Origin: Bacteroidales bacterium UBA4788
Lineage (GTDB): Bacteria > Bacteroidota > Bacteroidia > Bacteroidales > VadinHA17
Length of the DNA stretch: 56,682 nucleotides
Reading direction: 5' to 3'
NCBI GenBank assembly: GCA_002402965.1
Contig: DHGW01000025.1
Span: forward strand, 36,310-92,991
Shown in pieces: positions 48,311 through 56,284 of this stretch; the first letter of the stretch is position 1; each line of letters begins with the position of its first letter. The translations under genes and the position numbers were made by a program. The notes below the pieces were generated by a model that ran no database searches, had not been told where the DNA came from, and saw only the letters and a program-made list of their open reading frames with translations.

Positions 48311-48379
48311 GAATCACTACTCACTGAAAGATGAGGTGATTGCCGTTTTTTTGTTATTTTGCGGCCAAAATGCATTGTG

Positions 48380-48988
48380 ATGTCAAACCGGACAAAAGCC
48401 CTGCTTCTGATTTTCTCGATCCTGTTAGTGGACCAGGTGGTAAAGATCATTATTAAAACAAATATGGTTATCGGCGAGGAGATCCCCGTCCTCGGCAACT
48501 GGTTCCGTATACACTTCCTTGAGAACAACGGCATGGCCTTCGGCATGGAATGGGGCGGAAAGACCGGGAAGGTTGCCCTGTCGATCTTCAGGATGGTGGC
48601 CATAGCGGGGATTGCCTGGTATCTGAACAGCCTGATCAAAAAGAACGCCAATACGGGACTGATCCTCGCGGTCAGCGCAATAATTGCAGGCGCGGCAGGC
48701 AACCTGATAGACAGTGCCTTTTATGGAATGATCTTCAGTGAGAGCTGGCACACAACGGCAGTCATGTTCCCCGAGGGAGGCGGATACTCCTCGTTTCTTC
48801 ATGGCAGGGTGGTGGATATGCTCTATTTCCCGCTGATTGACAGCCACTGGCCCGACTGGTCACCAATCAGGCCCGGCCAGCCGTTCATATTCTTCAGGCC
48901 TGTATTCAACCTGGCCGACTCATCGATCACAACCGGGGTGCTGGCAATACTTGTTTTCCAGAAGAAGTTTCTTGGTGATCAAAAATAA
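48380..48988 (+). CDS. lspA: Lipoprotein signal peptidase (signal peptidase II)
   Basis: Four-helix inner-membrane aspartyl protease that cuts prolipoproteins after lipid attachment. Catalytic aspartates are in GNLIDSAF and FRPVFNLADSS. Between them is the longer extracytoplasmic insertion (about 25 residues, HTTAVMFPEGGGYSSFLHG) usual for Bacteroidota LspA. Length is 202 aa from the ATG at 48380; the longer frame from 48359 uses a TTG and adds seven residues. It is followed by ispB-like polyprenyl synthase after 128 bases, which hold a palindrome and a promoter. Confidence 0.96.
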   Translation: MSNRTKALLLIFSILLVDQVVKIIIKTNMVIGEEIPVLGNWFRIHFLENNGMAFGMEWGGKTGKVALSIFRMVAIAGIAWYLNSLIKKNANTGLILAVSAIIAGAAGNLIDSAFYGMIFSESWHTTAVMFPEGGGYSSFLHGRVVDMLYFPLIDSHWPDWSPIRPGQPFIFFRPVFNLADSSITTGVLAILVFQKKFLGDQK

Positions 48989-49060
48989 CCGGGACTTTAC
49001 ATGTAAAAACTGGCGATTGCATTCTGATTTCCCGGCATGGAATCAGCTTACCGGTTAAAT

Positions 49061-49109
49061 GGAACAATTTGTTCCACATTTTGTCTTATTTTTGATATCA
49101 TTACCTTTG
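49061..49109 (+). promoter_or_regulatory. Inverted repeat and -7 boxes upstream of polyprenyl synthase
   Basis: TGGAACAA-T-TTGTTCCA (49061-49077) is a perfect odd palindrome. It is followed by TATTTTTG (49087-49094) and TACCTTTG (49102-49109), both exact TANNTTTG matches, the second with a TTTG 18 bases upstream (49080-49083) but only seven bases before the ATG. The palindrome would overlap the -33 region of the first, a classic repressor position. The arms are half-sites of the parS-like palindromes found later, facing the opposite way. Confidence 0.5.
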
Positions 49110-49116
49110 GATCAGG

Positions 49117-50091
49117 ATGGCAGGCCTTTCAGACATAAAGAAGCCGATTGCGGCAGAGATGCGTGAGTTTGAATCTTATTTCAGACGCACCCTGCAGAGC
49201 GATATTCCATTCTTTCATATAATCCTGAGCAACTTTATCCGTCGCAAAGGAAAACAGATGAGACCTTTGCTGGTCTTTCTGACCGCAAGGCTGAACGGGA
49301 CCGTAAACGAGACCACCTTCATTGCCGCTACTTTCATAGAGCTGCTGCACACAGCCACCCTGGTACATGATGATGTGGTTGACGATGCCTCCGAAAGACG
49401 CGGGCTACCCTCCATGAATGTGCTCTATAATTCAAAGATTGCCGTTCTGGTAGGCGATTATCTCCTGGCCCAGGGACTACTGATAAGCGTGGAGAAGCAG
49501 AAATTCAACATGCTTGGTATAGTCTCCGATGCCGTGAGAGAGATAGTCAAGGGCGAACTGGTTCAGCTGCAGAAGACCCGAAAACTCGATATAAGAGAGA
49601 ATGATTACTTCAGGATCATAAGAATGAAGACCGCTGCTCTCATCTCCGCCTGCACAGCCTGCGGGGCAAGCTCGGTGACGGAAGATCCGGAAACGATTGC
49701 CCGTATGAAGGAGCTCGGGGAGAACATCGGGATGGCATTCCAGATTAAGGATGACCTGCTTGACTATACCGGCGACGGACTGACAGGAAAGAGGGAAGGC
49801 AATGACATCAAGGAAAAGAAAATTACCCTTCCCCTGATTCACGCACTCCGGGAGGCTGGTCCGCTGGAAAGACGGCATATCCTCAGGCTGCTGAGGCGAA
49901 AGAAAAAAGGCAGCAGGGAGATCAGGGAGGTGATTGACTTCGTGAGAAAACATAAAGGCCTTGAATATGCCGAGTCAAAGATGCTGGAATACTCTGACAG
50001 GGCTATCCGCATACTGGAAGCTTATCCCGATTCCGAAACAAAATCAGCACTTATTGAATTCGTTATATTCTCAACACTTAGAAGAAAATAA
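49117..50091 (+). CDS. Polyprenyl diphosphate synthase (octaprenyl/heptaprenyl type)
   Basis: Trans-isoprenyl diphosphate synthase that builds the side chain of the respiratory quinone. The first aspartate-rich motif is LVHDDVVDDASERRG (about 83-97) and the second is FQIKDDLLDYTG (about 208-219); both are intact. Length (324 aa) and the small residues before the first motif fit a long-chain (C35-C40) enzyme such as IspB rather than a farnesyl synthase. The product chain length is inferred only. The stop codon TAA at 50089-50091 overlaps the likely start of the CoA-binding gene. Confidence 0.93.
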   Translation: MAGLSDIKKPIAAEMREFESYFRRTLQSDIPFFHIILSNFIRRKGKQMRPLLVFLTARLNGTVNETTFIAATFIELLHTATLVHDDVVDDASERRGLPSMNVLYNSKIAVLVGDYLLAQGLLISVEKQKFNMLGIVSDAVREIVKGELVQLQKTRKLDIRENDYFRIIRMKTAALISACTACGASSVTEDPETIARMKELGENIGMAFQIKDDLLDYTGDGLTGKREGNDIKEKKITLPLIHALREAGPLERRHILRLLRRKKKGSREIREVIDFVRKHKGLEYAESKMLEYSDRAIRILEAYPDSETKSALIEFVIFSTLRRK

Positions 50092-50528
50092 AAGACGTTA
50101 GCCGCTTTCTGTCACTTGGGCGTTATGCCATCCCAGGAGTCTCGAGGGACCCGAAGAAATTCGGACAGGTCATGTTCAGGTATCTGCGCAAAAAAGGGAT
50201 GGACGTAGTACCCGTTAATCCCGCCGCCGAAGCCATCGACGGGGTGAAATGCTACAGGACAATCAGTGAACTGCCGGCCGAAATCAGGGGCATCATTTTC
50301 ATAACACCGAAGGAGGAGACCCTTTCGGTGGCAAGGGATGCGATTGCACACGGGATTAAAGATCTCTGGATTCAGCAGGGGGCAGAATCAAAAGAGACAA
50401 TCACCGCACTTGAAAAGGAAGATGTCAACCTGATCCACGGCCAGTGCATGATGATGTTCTGGAAACCCGACGGTATCCATTCCTTTCACCGTTTTCTGAA
50501 GAAAATCTTCGGGGGATTGCCCGCCTGA
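50088..50528 (+). CDS. CoA-binding (YccU-like) protein; no normal start codon
   Basis: CoA-binding domain protein of the CoA_binding_2/YccU family (Rossmann fold, about 120-140 aa). The first ATG in frame is at 50172 and would begin at MFRYLRKKGMDVVPVNP, but the frame is open further upstream and encodes the missing first strand and CoA loop (GRYAIPGVSRDPKKFG), which every member has. In this extension there is no ATG, GTG or TTG; the options are ATA at 50088 (overlapping the previous TAA as ATAA) or CTG at 50109. A stop in frame at 50079 closes it. The rest is normal: IIFITPKEETLSV, DLWIQQGAES and the GQCMMMFWKP end. Either an unusual start codon, a point mutation or a sequence error. Confidence 0.7.
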   Translation: MKDVSRFLSLGRYAIPGVSRDPKKFGQVMFRYLRKKGMDVVPVNPAAEAIDGVKCYRTISELPAEIRGIIFITPKEETLSVARDAIAHGIKDLWIQQGAESKETITALEKEDVNLIHGQCMMMFWKPDGIHSFHRFLKKIFGGLPA

Positions 50529-50621
50529 CGGGAAATTTTCCATTCTCACGTAGTTAACGCAGCAGGTAACATGGTCTTGACTGCTGTAATTCTGTATTTT
50601 ATGCAGGTTTGTGAAGAAAAT

Positions 50622-50637
50622 TGTTCCACGTGGAAAA
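50622..50637. promoter_or_regulatory. parS-like centromere site, one mismatch
   Basis: TGTTCCACGTGGAAAA differs at one position from the palindrome TGTTCCACGTGGAACA, which fits the chromosomal parS consensus bound by ParB (TGTTNCACGTGNAACA). It lies three bases downstream of the uvrC stop. Confidence 0.7.
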
Positions 50638-50640
50638 AAA

Positions 50641-52434
50641 TCATTTTTTGAGCGCTGCGGTAATCAGGGCGGCTTTTTTTATGCCGGCAACCTTTTCCAG
50701 CTCCCCGGAGGTGGCTTCGGAAATCTTTTTCACCGACCCGAATTTTTTCAGGAGACGCTCCTTTGTCTTATCCCCTATCCCGGGAATTTCATCGAGAAGG
50801 GACAGGTTCATTTTGGAGCTTCGCTTCCCCCGGTGGAAATTTATCCCGAACCGGTGGGCCTCGTTCCTTAGGTGCTGAATGATTTTAAGGGTAATACTGT
50901 TCTTGTCAAGATAGAGAGGCACGGAATCACCCGGGAAGTAAATCTCCTCGAGTTTCTTTGCGATTCCAATGATCGTTATCTCTCGCCTCAGTCCCAGCCC
51001 CTCCAGGCTCTTCACCGCCGAGGAGAGCTGGCCCTTCCCGCCATCGATGACCACAAGCTGTGGCAGTGGCTTATTCTCTTCGAGCATTCTCCTGTAACGC
51101 CGGTGGATCACCTCCTCCATTGATGCGTAGTCGTCCGGACCGGTAACGGTTTTGATATTGAAATGACGGTATTCTTTGTTGCTTGGCTTTCCGTTGCGGA
51201 ACACAACGCATGCCGCCACGGCTGACTCTCCCTGGATGTTTGAGTTGTCAAAGCATTCAATATGAACAGGTAGCACCGGCATATGAAGGTCTTTCTTCAT
51301 ACGCTCCAGGTTCTTCCCTGTCCTGTTCTCCTTCGAACGATCCATCTCCTTTTTCTGCCTTTCAAGCTTGAAGAAGACAGCGTTGCGGTTTGCCAGCTCA
51401 AGCAGTTTATGACGGTCACCGCGTTGGGGAACGGTATATTTTACATTATCTAACAGTATATCAGGTATAAACGGGAGAATTATCTCGGGAGAATCGCTCG
51501 AGACCCTTTGCCTGATCTCGGTAACCGCTGTGGAGAGAAGCGACTCCTTCTCCTCCTCCAGTCGCACTTTCAGCTCAACGGACCACGACTGCACGATGGC
51601 ACCGGAGACTACCTTCATATAGCTTACATACATCGAATCCTCATCAATTGAGCATCCGAAGACATCCACATTTTTTACGGAAGTATTGACAACAACAGAT
51701 TTGCTGCGGTACTTTGAAAGCAGTTCCAGTTTGTCCTTGATTTTCTGGGCCTCCTCGAATTTAAGTTCCGAGGCAAATTCTTTCATGAGTGATTCAAGGT
51801 AAGCTGTCACACCGCCAAGGTCACCCTTTACGATTTCCTTTATCCTGTCAACCTGCAGGTTATAGTTCTCTTCGCTGATAAGCCCGATGCACGGAGCCTT
51901 GCAGTTACCCATATGATATTCAAGGCATACCTTAAATTTACCTTCACTGATTGATTGCTTCGAAAGTGGAAGAGAGCAGGTACGGATCTGGAAGAGGTGG
52001 CGGATCAGCTCGAGGAGTGTCCTAACCGCTGGTACAGAGGCGTATGGACCAAAATAGGCAGAGCCGTCAGGGATTAGCTTCCTTGTCAGGAATACACGTG
52101 GAAAGTGCTCATTCTTGATACAAATCCACGGGTATGTCTTGTCGTCTTTCAGGAGAATATTATACCGCGGCAGGTGCTTTTTGATGAGGCTGTTCTCAAG
52201 CAACAGGGCATCAGATTCATTATCAACGACGATATGCCGGATGTCTGCGGCACGGGATAGCATTACCCGGGTTTTCCCTGACTGGTTTTTTGAGAAGTAT
52301 GAACCTACGCGTTTGCGCAGACTGCGGGCCTTTCCGACATAAAGAATTATACCTCCGGCGTCAATGAACTGGTAGACTCCCGGTTTGTCTGGCAGGGAGG
52401 ATACTCTTGATCTTATGTTTTCCTTGTCTGGCAA
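50641..52434 (-). CDS. uvrC: Excinuclease ABC subunit C
   Basis: Nuclease subunit of UvrABC nucleotide-excision repair. The N-terminal GIY-YIG domain (PDKPGVYQFIDAGGIILYVGKARSL split: PDKPGVYQFID, IILYVGKARSL), the cysteine region (CLEYHMGNCKAPCIG), the UVR motif (about 205-240), the RNase H-like endonuclease domain (IECFDNSNIQGE with catalytic Asp) and the tandem helix-hairpin-helix end (LDEIPGIGDKTKERLLKKF) are all there. Length (597 aa) is normal. The only start in the right place is TTG at 52434; no ATG or GTG precedes it in frame. The parS-like site follows three bases after the stop. Confidence 0.96.
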   Translation of the reverse strand: MPDKENIRSRVSSLPDKPGVYQFIDAGGIILYVGKARSLRKRVGSYFSKNQSGKTRVMLSRAADIRHIVVDNESDALLLENSLIKKHLPRYNILLKDDKTYPWICIKNEHFPRVFLTRKLIPDGSAYFGPYASVPAVRTLLELIRHLFQIRTCSLPLSKQSISEGKFKVCLEYHMGNCKAPCIGLISEENYNLQVDRIKEIVKGDLGGVTAYLESLMKEFASELKFEEAQKIKDKLELLSKYRSKSVVVNTSVKNVDVFGCSIDEDSMYVSYMKVVSGAIVQSWSVELKVRLEEEKESLLSTAVTEIRQRVSSDSPEIILPFIPDILLDNVKYTVPQRGDRHKLLELANRNAVFFKLERQKKEMDRSKENRTGKNLERMKKDLHMPVLPVHIECFDNSNIQGESAVAACVVFRNGKPSNKEYRHFNIKTVTGPDDYASMEEVIHRRYRRMLEENKPLPQLVVIDGGKGQLSSAVKSLEGLGLRREITIIGIAKKLEEIYFPGDSVPLYLDKNSITLKIIQHLRNEAHRFGINFHRGKRSSKMNLSLLDEIPGIGDKTKERLLKKFGSVKKISEATSGELEKVAGIKKAALITAALKK

Positions 52435-52724
52435 AGTAACATGTGTTAATTTTATCTTTTTCGGTTCTATGCAAATTGAGCATTCCTGCCGGCTATTGTC
52501 ATTTCTCCCGCCTGTTTCAATCTTATATCATTGTTTATCAGTGCCTTAATGATATAGCTATTGAACCCGGATGTGTGACCGGCAGGTTTGTTGCTTCGCG
52601 GATAAAGTTATGAAATATGATGAGAGACAGAAGGATGATATTGAGTCCCACACAAACACAGGACTTAATTCATTCATTTACTGACACTTAATAGTCTCCG
52701 GAGATTTCTCCGGTCAGCCTGGCC
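52435..52724. other. 290-base intergenic region between ade and uvrC
   Basis: No open reading frame, RNA gene or DnaA-box cluster is apparent. It contains the short palindrome CCGGAGATTTCTCCGG (52698-52713) just after the ade stop, which could form a weak hairpin but has no T-run on the minus strand. A/T content is moderate. Confidence 0.5.
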
Positions 52725-54368
52725 TTAAGTTTTATATTTGTCGTGCGGGTTGGGAACAAAGAGAGGTATGTGCCGGAATGTCAGGCCGTCGAAGAGTCCC
52801 CTGTCGCTTATTTTCAGTTTAGGAATGACAAGGAGCGCCATGAATGAAAGGGTCATGAAAGGAGCATCAAGCCTGCAGCCCAGGCTTTTAACCGTCTCTG
52901 AGAGTTTCTCATAGCGCGATGCCATGGCAGTTACAGGCAGGTCTGACATTATCCCGGCGACAGGGAGTTTAAGTATATCAGCTCCCTCGTCTGAGACAAC
53001 GGACAATCCTCCGCCGGAATCAACTATCATGTTGATAGCAGCAACAATATCGCGGTCATTTGTGCCCACGGCGATTATGTTATGGCTGTCATGCGCCACG
53101 GAAGAAGCCATGGCACCTCGTTTCATGCCGAAGCCTTTAATAAATGCCACGGCCGGCGGTTTGTCGTTGTAGCGCTCTTTCACGACAATTTTCAGAATAT
53201 CTTCTTCAATGTCCGGTGATACAAACGGCTCCTCCCCTGTTCTCAACACCTCCGAGCCAGTCAGCAGTTCGCCGTTTCGTGCCACAATCACATTCATTTT
53301 TTTCTCCTCATTGATGACCCTTATTTCATCCTGAAGCAGCCTGGTGCATTTGAATTTATTAACCTTTTCAACCTCTCCCGGGATGAAAAGCGTCCTGCCG
53401 TCCTGGTAAACGCACTGTCCGTCTATCCAGGTCTGAAGTATATTCATTTTTGACGGGTCATCAACAATGATAAAATCGGCTGGCTCGCCGGGTCTAAGCA
53501 ATCCCGCGTTTATTCTGTAATGTTTAAATGCATTTGCTGAGGCAGCCTTTATTACGTTGAACATATCATAACCCATGCCGATCAGCCGAGCAACCAGCTT
53601 GTTTATATGCCCGGCTGCCAGCGTCTCAGGGTGAAGGTCGTCAGTGCAGAGCATTACTTCATCAGGATAATAATTAAGCAACGGGGCCAGCGCTTCAAGA
53701 TTTTTTGCGGCGCTTCCTTCCCTTATCAGAATTTTCATTCCACCGGAAATTTTTTCAAGAGCCTCTTCCAGTGAGGAGCATTCATGGTCAGTTGTTATAC
53801 CGGCTGCAATATATTTCTTAAGCTCCTCGCCCGTAAGCCCGGGTGCATGGCCGTCAACTGGTACTCCGGCATTTCTTGCAGCCTCCAGTTTGCTGTAGAC
53901 CTCAACATCATCATATATTACCCCTGGGAAATTCATCATTTCAGCCAGGAATTTTACCCTTCCCTCCTGCAACATTTCACGGATATCTGCAGCGTTTATC
54001 TTTGCACCTGCGCTTTCCGACTGTGTTGCAGGCACGCATGACGGTGCTCCGAAAATCATTTTAACGGGTACGTTTTTTGCATTTTCAAGCATGAATTCTA
54101 CACCCTGTCGTCCCAGAACATTCGCTATCTCATGCGGGTCTGCCACTACCGCAACCGTACCATGCTTAACTGCAGCCACGGCAAAGTGAGATGGCACAAG
54201 CATACTGCTCTCTATGTGGACATGCGCATCAGCAAGACCAGGCATAATGAAAATATCGGGACTCTTTTCCGTTTCGGTTATGGATTCTATCTTCCCGGAT
54301 GAGATAGTAACAACCCCCGGATAGATGCGCCTTTTATGCACATCAATAATTTTACCTGTAATAATCAT
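52725..54368 (-). CDS. ade: Adenine deaminase
   Basis: Amidohydrolase-fold enzyme that deaminates adenine to hypoxanthine in purine salvage. The metal-binding HVHIESSM is at about residue 50, and HAPG (VDGHAPGLTGEEL), TTDHECSSLEEA and CTDDLHPE follow; the C-terminal GGGLSVV and MALLVIPKLKISDRGL segments are typical. Length (547 aa from the ATG at 54368) matches the family. The longer frame from 54410 would start across the mnmG stop and read through the parS palindrome (its VPRGT segment), so I prefer 54368. It follows mnmG by 41 bases. No other purine genes are nearby. Confidence 0.92.
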   Translation of the reverse strand: MIITGKIIDVHKRRIYPGVVTISSGKIESITETEKSPDIFIMPGLADAHVHIESSMLVPSHFAVAAVKHGTVAVVADPHEIANVLGRQGVEFMLENAKNVPVKMIFGAPSCVPATQSESAGAKINAADIREMLQEGRVKFLAEMMNFPGVIYDDVEVYSKLEAARNAGVPVDGHAPGLTGEELKKYIAAGITTDHECSSLEEALEKISGGMKILIREGSAAKNLEALAPLLNYYPDEVMLCTDDLHPETLAAGHINKLVARLIGMGYDMFNVIKAASANAFKHYRINAGLLRPGEPADFIIVDDPSKMNILQTWIDGQCVYQDGRTLFIPGEVEKVNKFKCTRLLQDEIRVINEEKKMNVIVARNGELLTGSEVLRTGEEPFVSPDIEEDILKIVVKERYNDKPPAVAFIKGFGMKRGAMASSVAHDSHNIIAVGTNDRDIVAAINMIVDSGGGLSVVSDEGADILKLPVAGIMSDLPVTAMASRYEKLSETVKSLGCRLDAPFMTLSFMALLVIPKLKISDRGLFDGLTFRHIPLFVPNPHDKYKT

Positions 54369-54385
54369 ACTATATTGAAAATTTA

Positions 54386-54403
54386 GTGTTCCACGTGGAA
54401 CAC
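54386..54403. promoter_or_regulatory. parS centromere site (perfect palindrome)
   Basis: The 18-bp sequence GTGTTCCACGTGGAACAC is a perfect palindrome containing TGTTCCACGTGGAACA (54387-54402), a full match to the chromosomal parS consensus. It lies between the mnmG stop and the ade start. A one-mismatch copy is 3.8 kb away at 50622-50637. Confidence 0.85.
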
Positions 54404-54409
54404 TATGCA

Positions 54410-56284
54410 TTATCGACCGAGATACATGATAAGAATTGAAACATCCGAAGAAGAGACACCGCTGATTCTCGAAGCCTGACCAATAGTTGCGGGCCGGATC
54501 TTTGACAGCTTCTGTCTTCCTTCGGTGGATATTGAGGTGAGCTCATCAAAAACAATCTCATCAGGAATTCTTAGATCCTCCAGCCTCTTTACCTTATCCG
54601 CCACTTCTCTTTCTCTCTCCAGATATCCGGAATACTTGATCTTAATCTCAGCAGCCTCAATAATCTCTCTTCGTCGGGCAGAACTGTTAAACAGCAACAA
54701 TTCAGCGCCCGGGATTTTCTTCAGTAGTTCTGACAGTTCAATTTGTGGTCTTGTAGCCAGGTTTACTGCTTTTATCTTCTGACTTATTTCTGCTGTTCCC
54801 CTTTCACGCAGGAATGGATTTATATCAACAGGAGAAATGCTGTAACTTTTCAGGAATGAAATTATTTCTTCCACTAACCTGTACTTCTCCTCCAGGCGAA
54901 CTATCCTGTCACCCCTGACAGTGCCCAGAGCCTTCGCTTTTGGTGTGAGCCTCTCATCAGCATTGTCCTGCCGCAGCAGAATCCTGTATTCTGCCCTGGA
55001 TGTAAACATCCGGTATGGTTCATCAACGCCCTTTGTCACCAGGTCGTCTATCAAAACCCCTATATACGCATCGTCTCGCTTTAGAATGAACGGTTCTTTG
55101 CCATTTATCTTAAGAACAGCGTTTATACCAGCTATCAGACCCTGAGCACCCGCTTCCTCATATCCCGTAGTGCCGTTAATCTGTCCCGCAAAATATAATC
55201 CTCCAACTCTCTTTGTCTCCAGAGTATGTTTCAGCTGTGTCGGCTGGAAGAAATCATACTCTATCGCATATCCCGGCCTGTAAATAACTACATTCTCCAG
55301 TCCCCTGATTTGCTTCAGTGCTTCAATCTGCGTATCAAGCCGCAAACTGCTTGCAAAACCATTTATATAGTACTCATTGGTCTCCCATCCCTCGGGCTCA
55401 AGGAAAAGCTGGTGTGACTCCTTCCCTGCGAAAGTCACAATCTTATCCTCTACACTCGGACAATACCGAGGTCCCCGACCCTTTATCCTTCCCGTGAATA
55501 ATGGAGAATACTTCAGCCCTCTCCTCAGAACCTCATGGGCCTTTTCATTAGTGTGTGTGATGTAACAGCTTCTCTCATCAATGATGTCAATCCTGTCATT
55601 CATGTAGGAGAAACATCTGCCGTCGCCATCGCCTTTCTGTTCAGTCATCAATGAAAAGTCGACGCTTCGGCCATCTACCCTCGCGCTTGTTCCGGTTTTT
55701 AATCGTTCCACCTCGAATCCCAGTTCTCTCAGCTGATCACTCAATCCTCTCGATTCGGAATCGCCCGATCTTCCTCCAGGCATTGTGCTGAATCCTACAT
55801 GCATCAAACCGTTCAGAAAAGTCCCGTTAGTAAGGATCACTGCTTCGCTTCTGAATTCATTTCCAAATGTGGTTGTCACTCCCCTGACCTTTCCATCCTC
55901 AATAATCAGTTCAATCGCCTGTTCCTGCCAGATGCTGAGATTGTCCGTTCTTTCAAGCTCCTTCCGCCATTCATGACTGAAGAGCATCCTGTCACACTGT
56001 GCCCTCGGGCTCCACATGGCAGGACCTTTGCTCTGATTCAGCATCCTGAACTGTATCATAGTATGGTCCGTAACCAAACCTGACAGTCCTCCCAATGCAT
56101 CTATTTCTCTGATTATCTGACCTTTGGCTATACCGCCCATGGCAGGGTTACATGACATCTGGGCAAGTTTCGTCATGTCCATCGTAATAAGAAGTGTTTT
56201 GGCTCCCATTACGGCGGCTATATGAGCAGCTTCGCAGCCAGCATGGCCGCCACCTACCACTATTATATCATATCTGAAGTTCAT
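54410..56284 (-). CDS. mnmG: tRNA uridine-5-carboxymethylaminomethyl(34) synthesis enzyme
   Basis: FAD-dependent partner of MnmE (GidA) that modifies the wobble uridine of several tRNAs. The N-terminal FAD motif DIIVVGGGHAGCEAAHIAA, the MSCNPAMGGIAKGQIIREID region, the GTFLNGLMHVG segment and the C-terminal GidA-associated domain (about 465-620, ending RISGVSSSDVSILIMYLG) are present. Length (624 aa) is normal. The start overlaps the ybeY stop by four bases. In many bacteria gidA lies near the replication origin, which agrees with the parS palindrome directly behind it. Confidence 0.98.
   Translation of the reverse strand: MNFRYDIIVVGGGHAGCEAAHIAAVMGAKTLLITMDMTKLAQMSCNPAMGGIAKGQIIREIDALGGLSGLVTDHTMIQFRMLNQSKGPAMWSPRAQCDRMLFSHEWRKELERTDNLSIWQEQAIELIIEDGKVRGVTTTFGNEFRSEAVILTNGTFLNGLMHVGFSTMPGGRSGDSESRGLSDQLRELGFEVERLKTGTSARVDGRSVDFSLMTEQKGDGDGRCFSYMNDRIDIIDERSCYITHTNEKAHEVLRRGLKYSPLFTGRIKGRGPRYCPSVEDKIVTFAGKESHQLFLEPEGWETNEYYINGFASSLRLDTQIEALKQIRGLENVVIYRPGYAIEYDFFQPTQLKHTLETKRVGGLYFAGQINGTTGYEEAGAQGLIAGINAVLKINGKEPFILKRDDAYIGVLIDDLVTKGVDEPYRMFTSRAEYRILLRQDNADERLTPKAKALGTVRGDRIVRLEEKYRLVEEIISFLKSYSISPVDINPFLRERGTAEISQKIKAVNLATRPQIELSELLKKIPGAELLLFNSSARRREIIEAAEIKIKYSGYLEREREVADKVKRLEDLRIPDEIVFDELTSISTEGRQKLSKIRPATIGQASRISGVSSSDVSILIMYLGR

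Noticed and set aside
48996..49007. Palindrome TTTACATGTAAA after lspA, similar to BlaI-type operators
   Set aside because: It is short, lies behind a gene rather than in a promoter, and differs from the dyads seen at the blaI promoter in this window.
52698..52713. CCGGAGATTTCTCCGG palindrome as the ade terminator
   Set aside because: The loop is too small and no T-run follows on the minus strand, so it was kept only as a note in the intergenic entry.
52435..52724. Possible replication origin in the gap between ade and uvrC, suggested by the parS sites
   Set aside because: I saw no cluster of DnaA boxes (TTATCCACA-like) and no strongly A/T-rich unwinding segment; the origin is more likely outside the window.
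54369..54410. Upstream ATG at 54410 as the ade start
   Set aside because: It would overlap the mnmG stop and translate the parS palindrome; the following 14 residues have no counterpart in adenine deaminases, whereas ATG 54368 gives the standard N-terminus.
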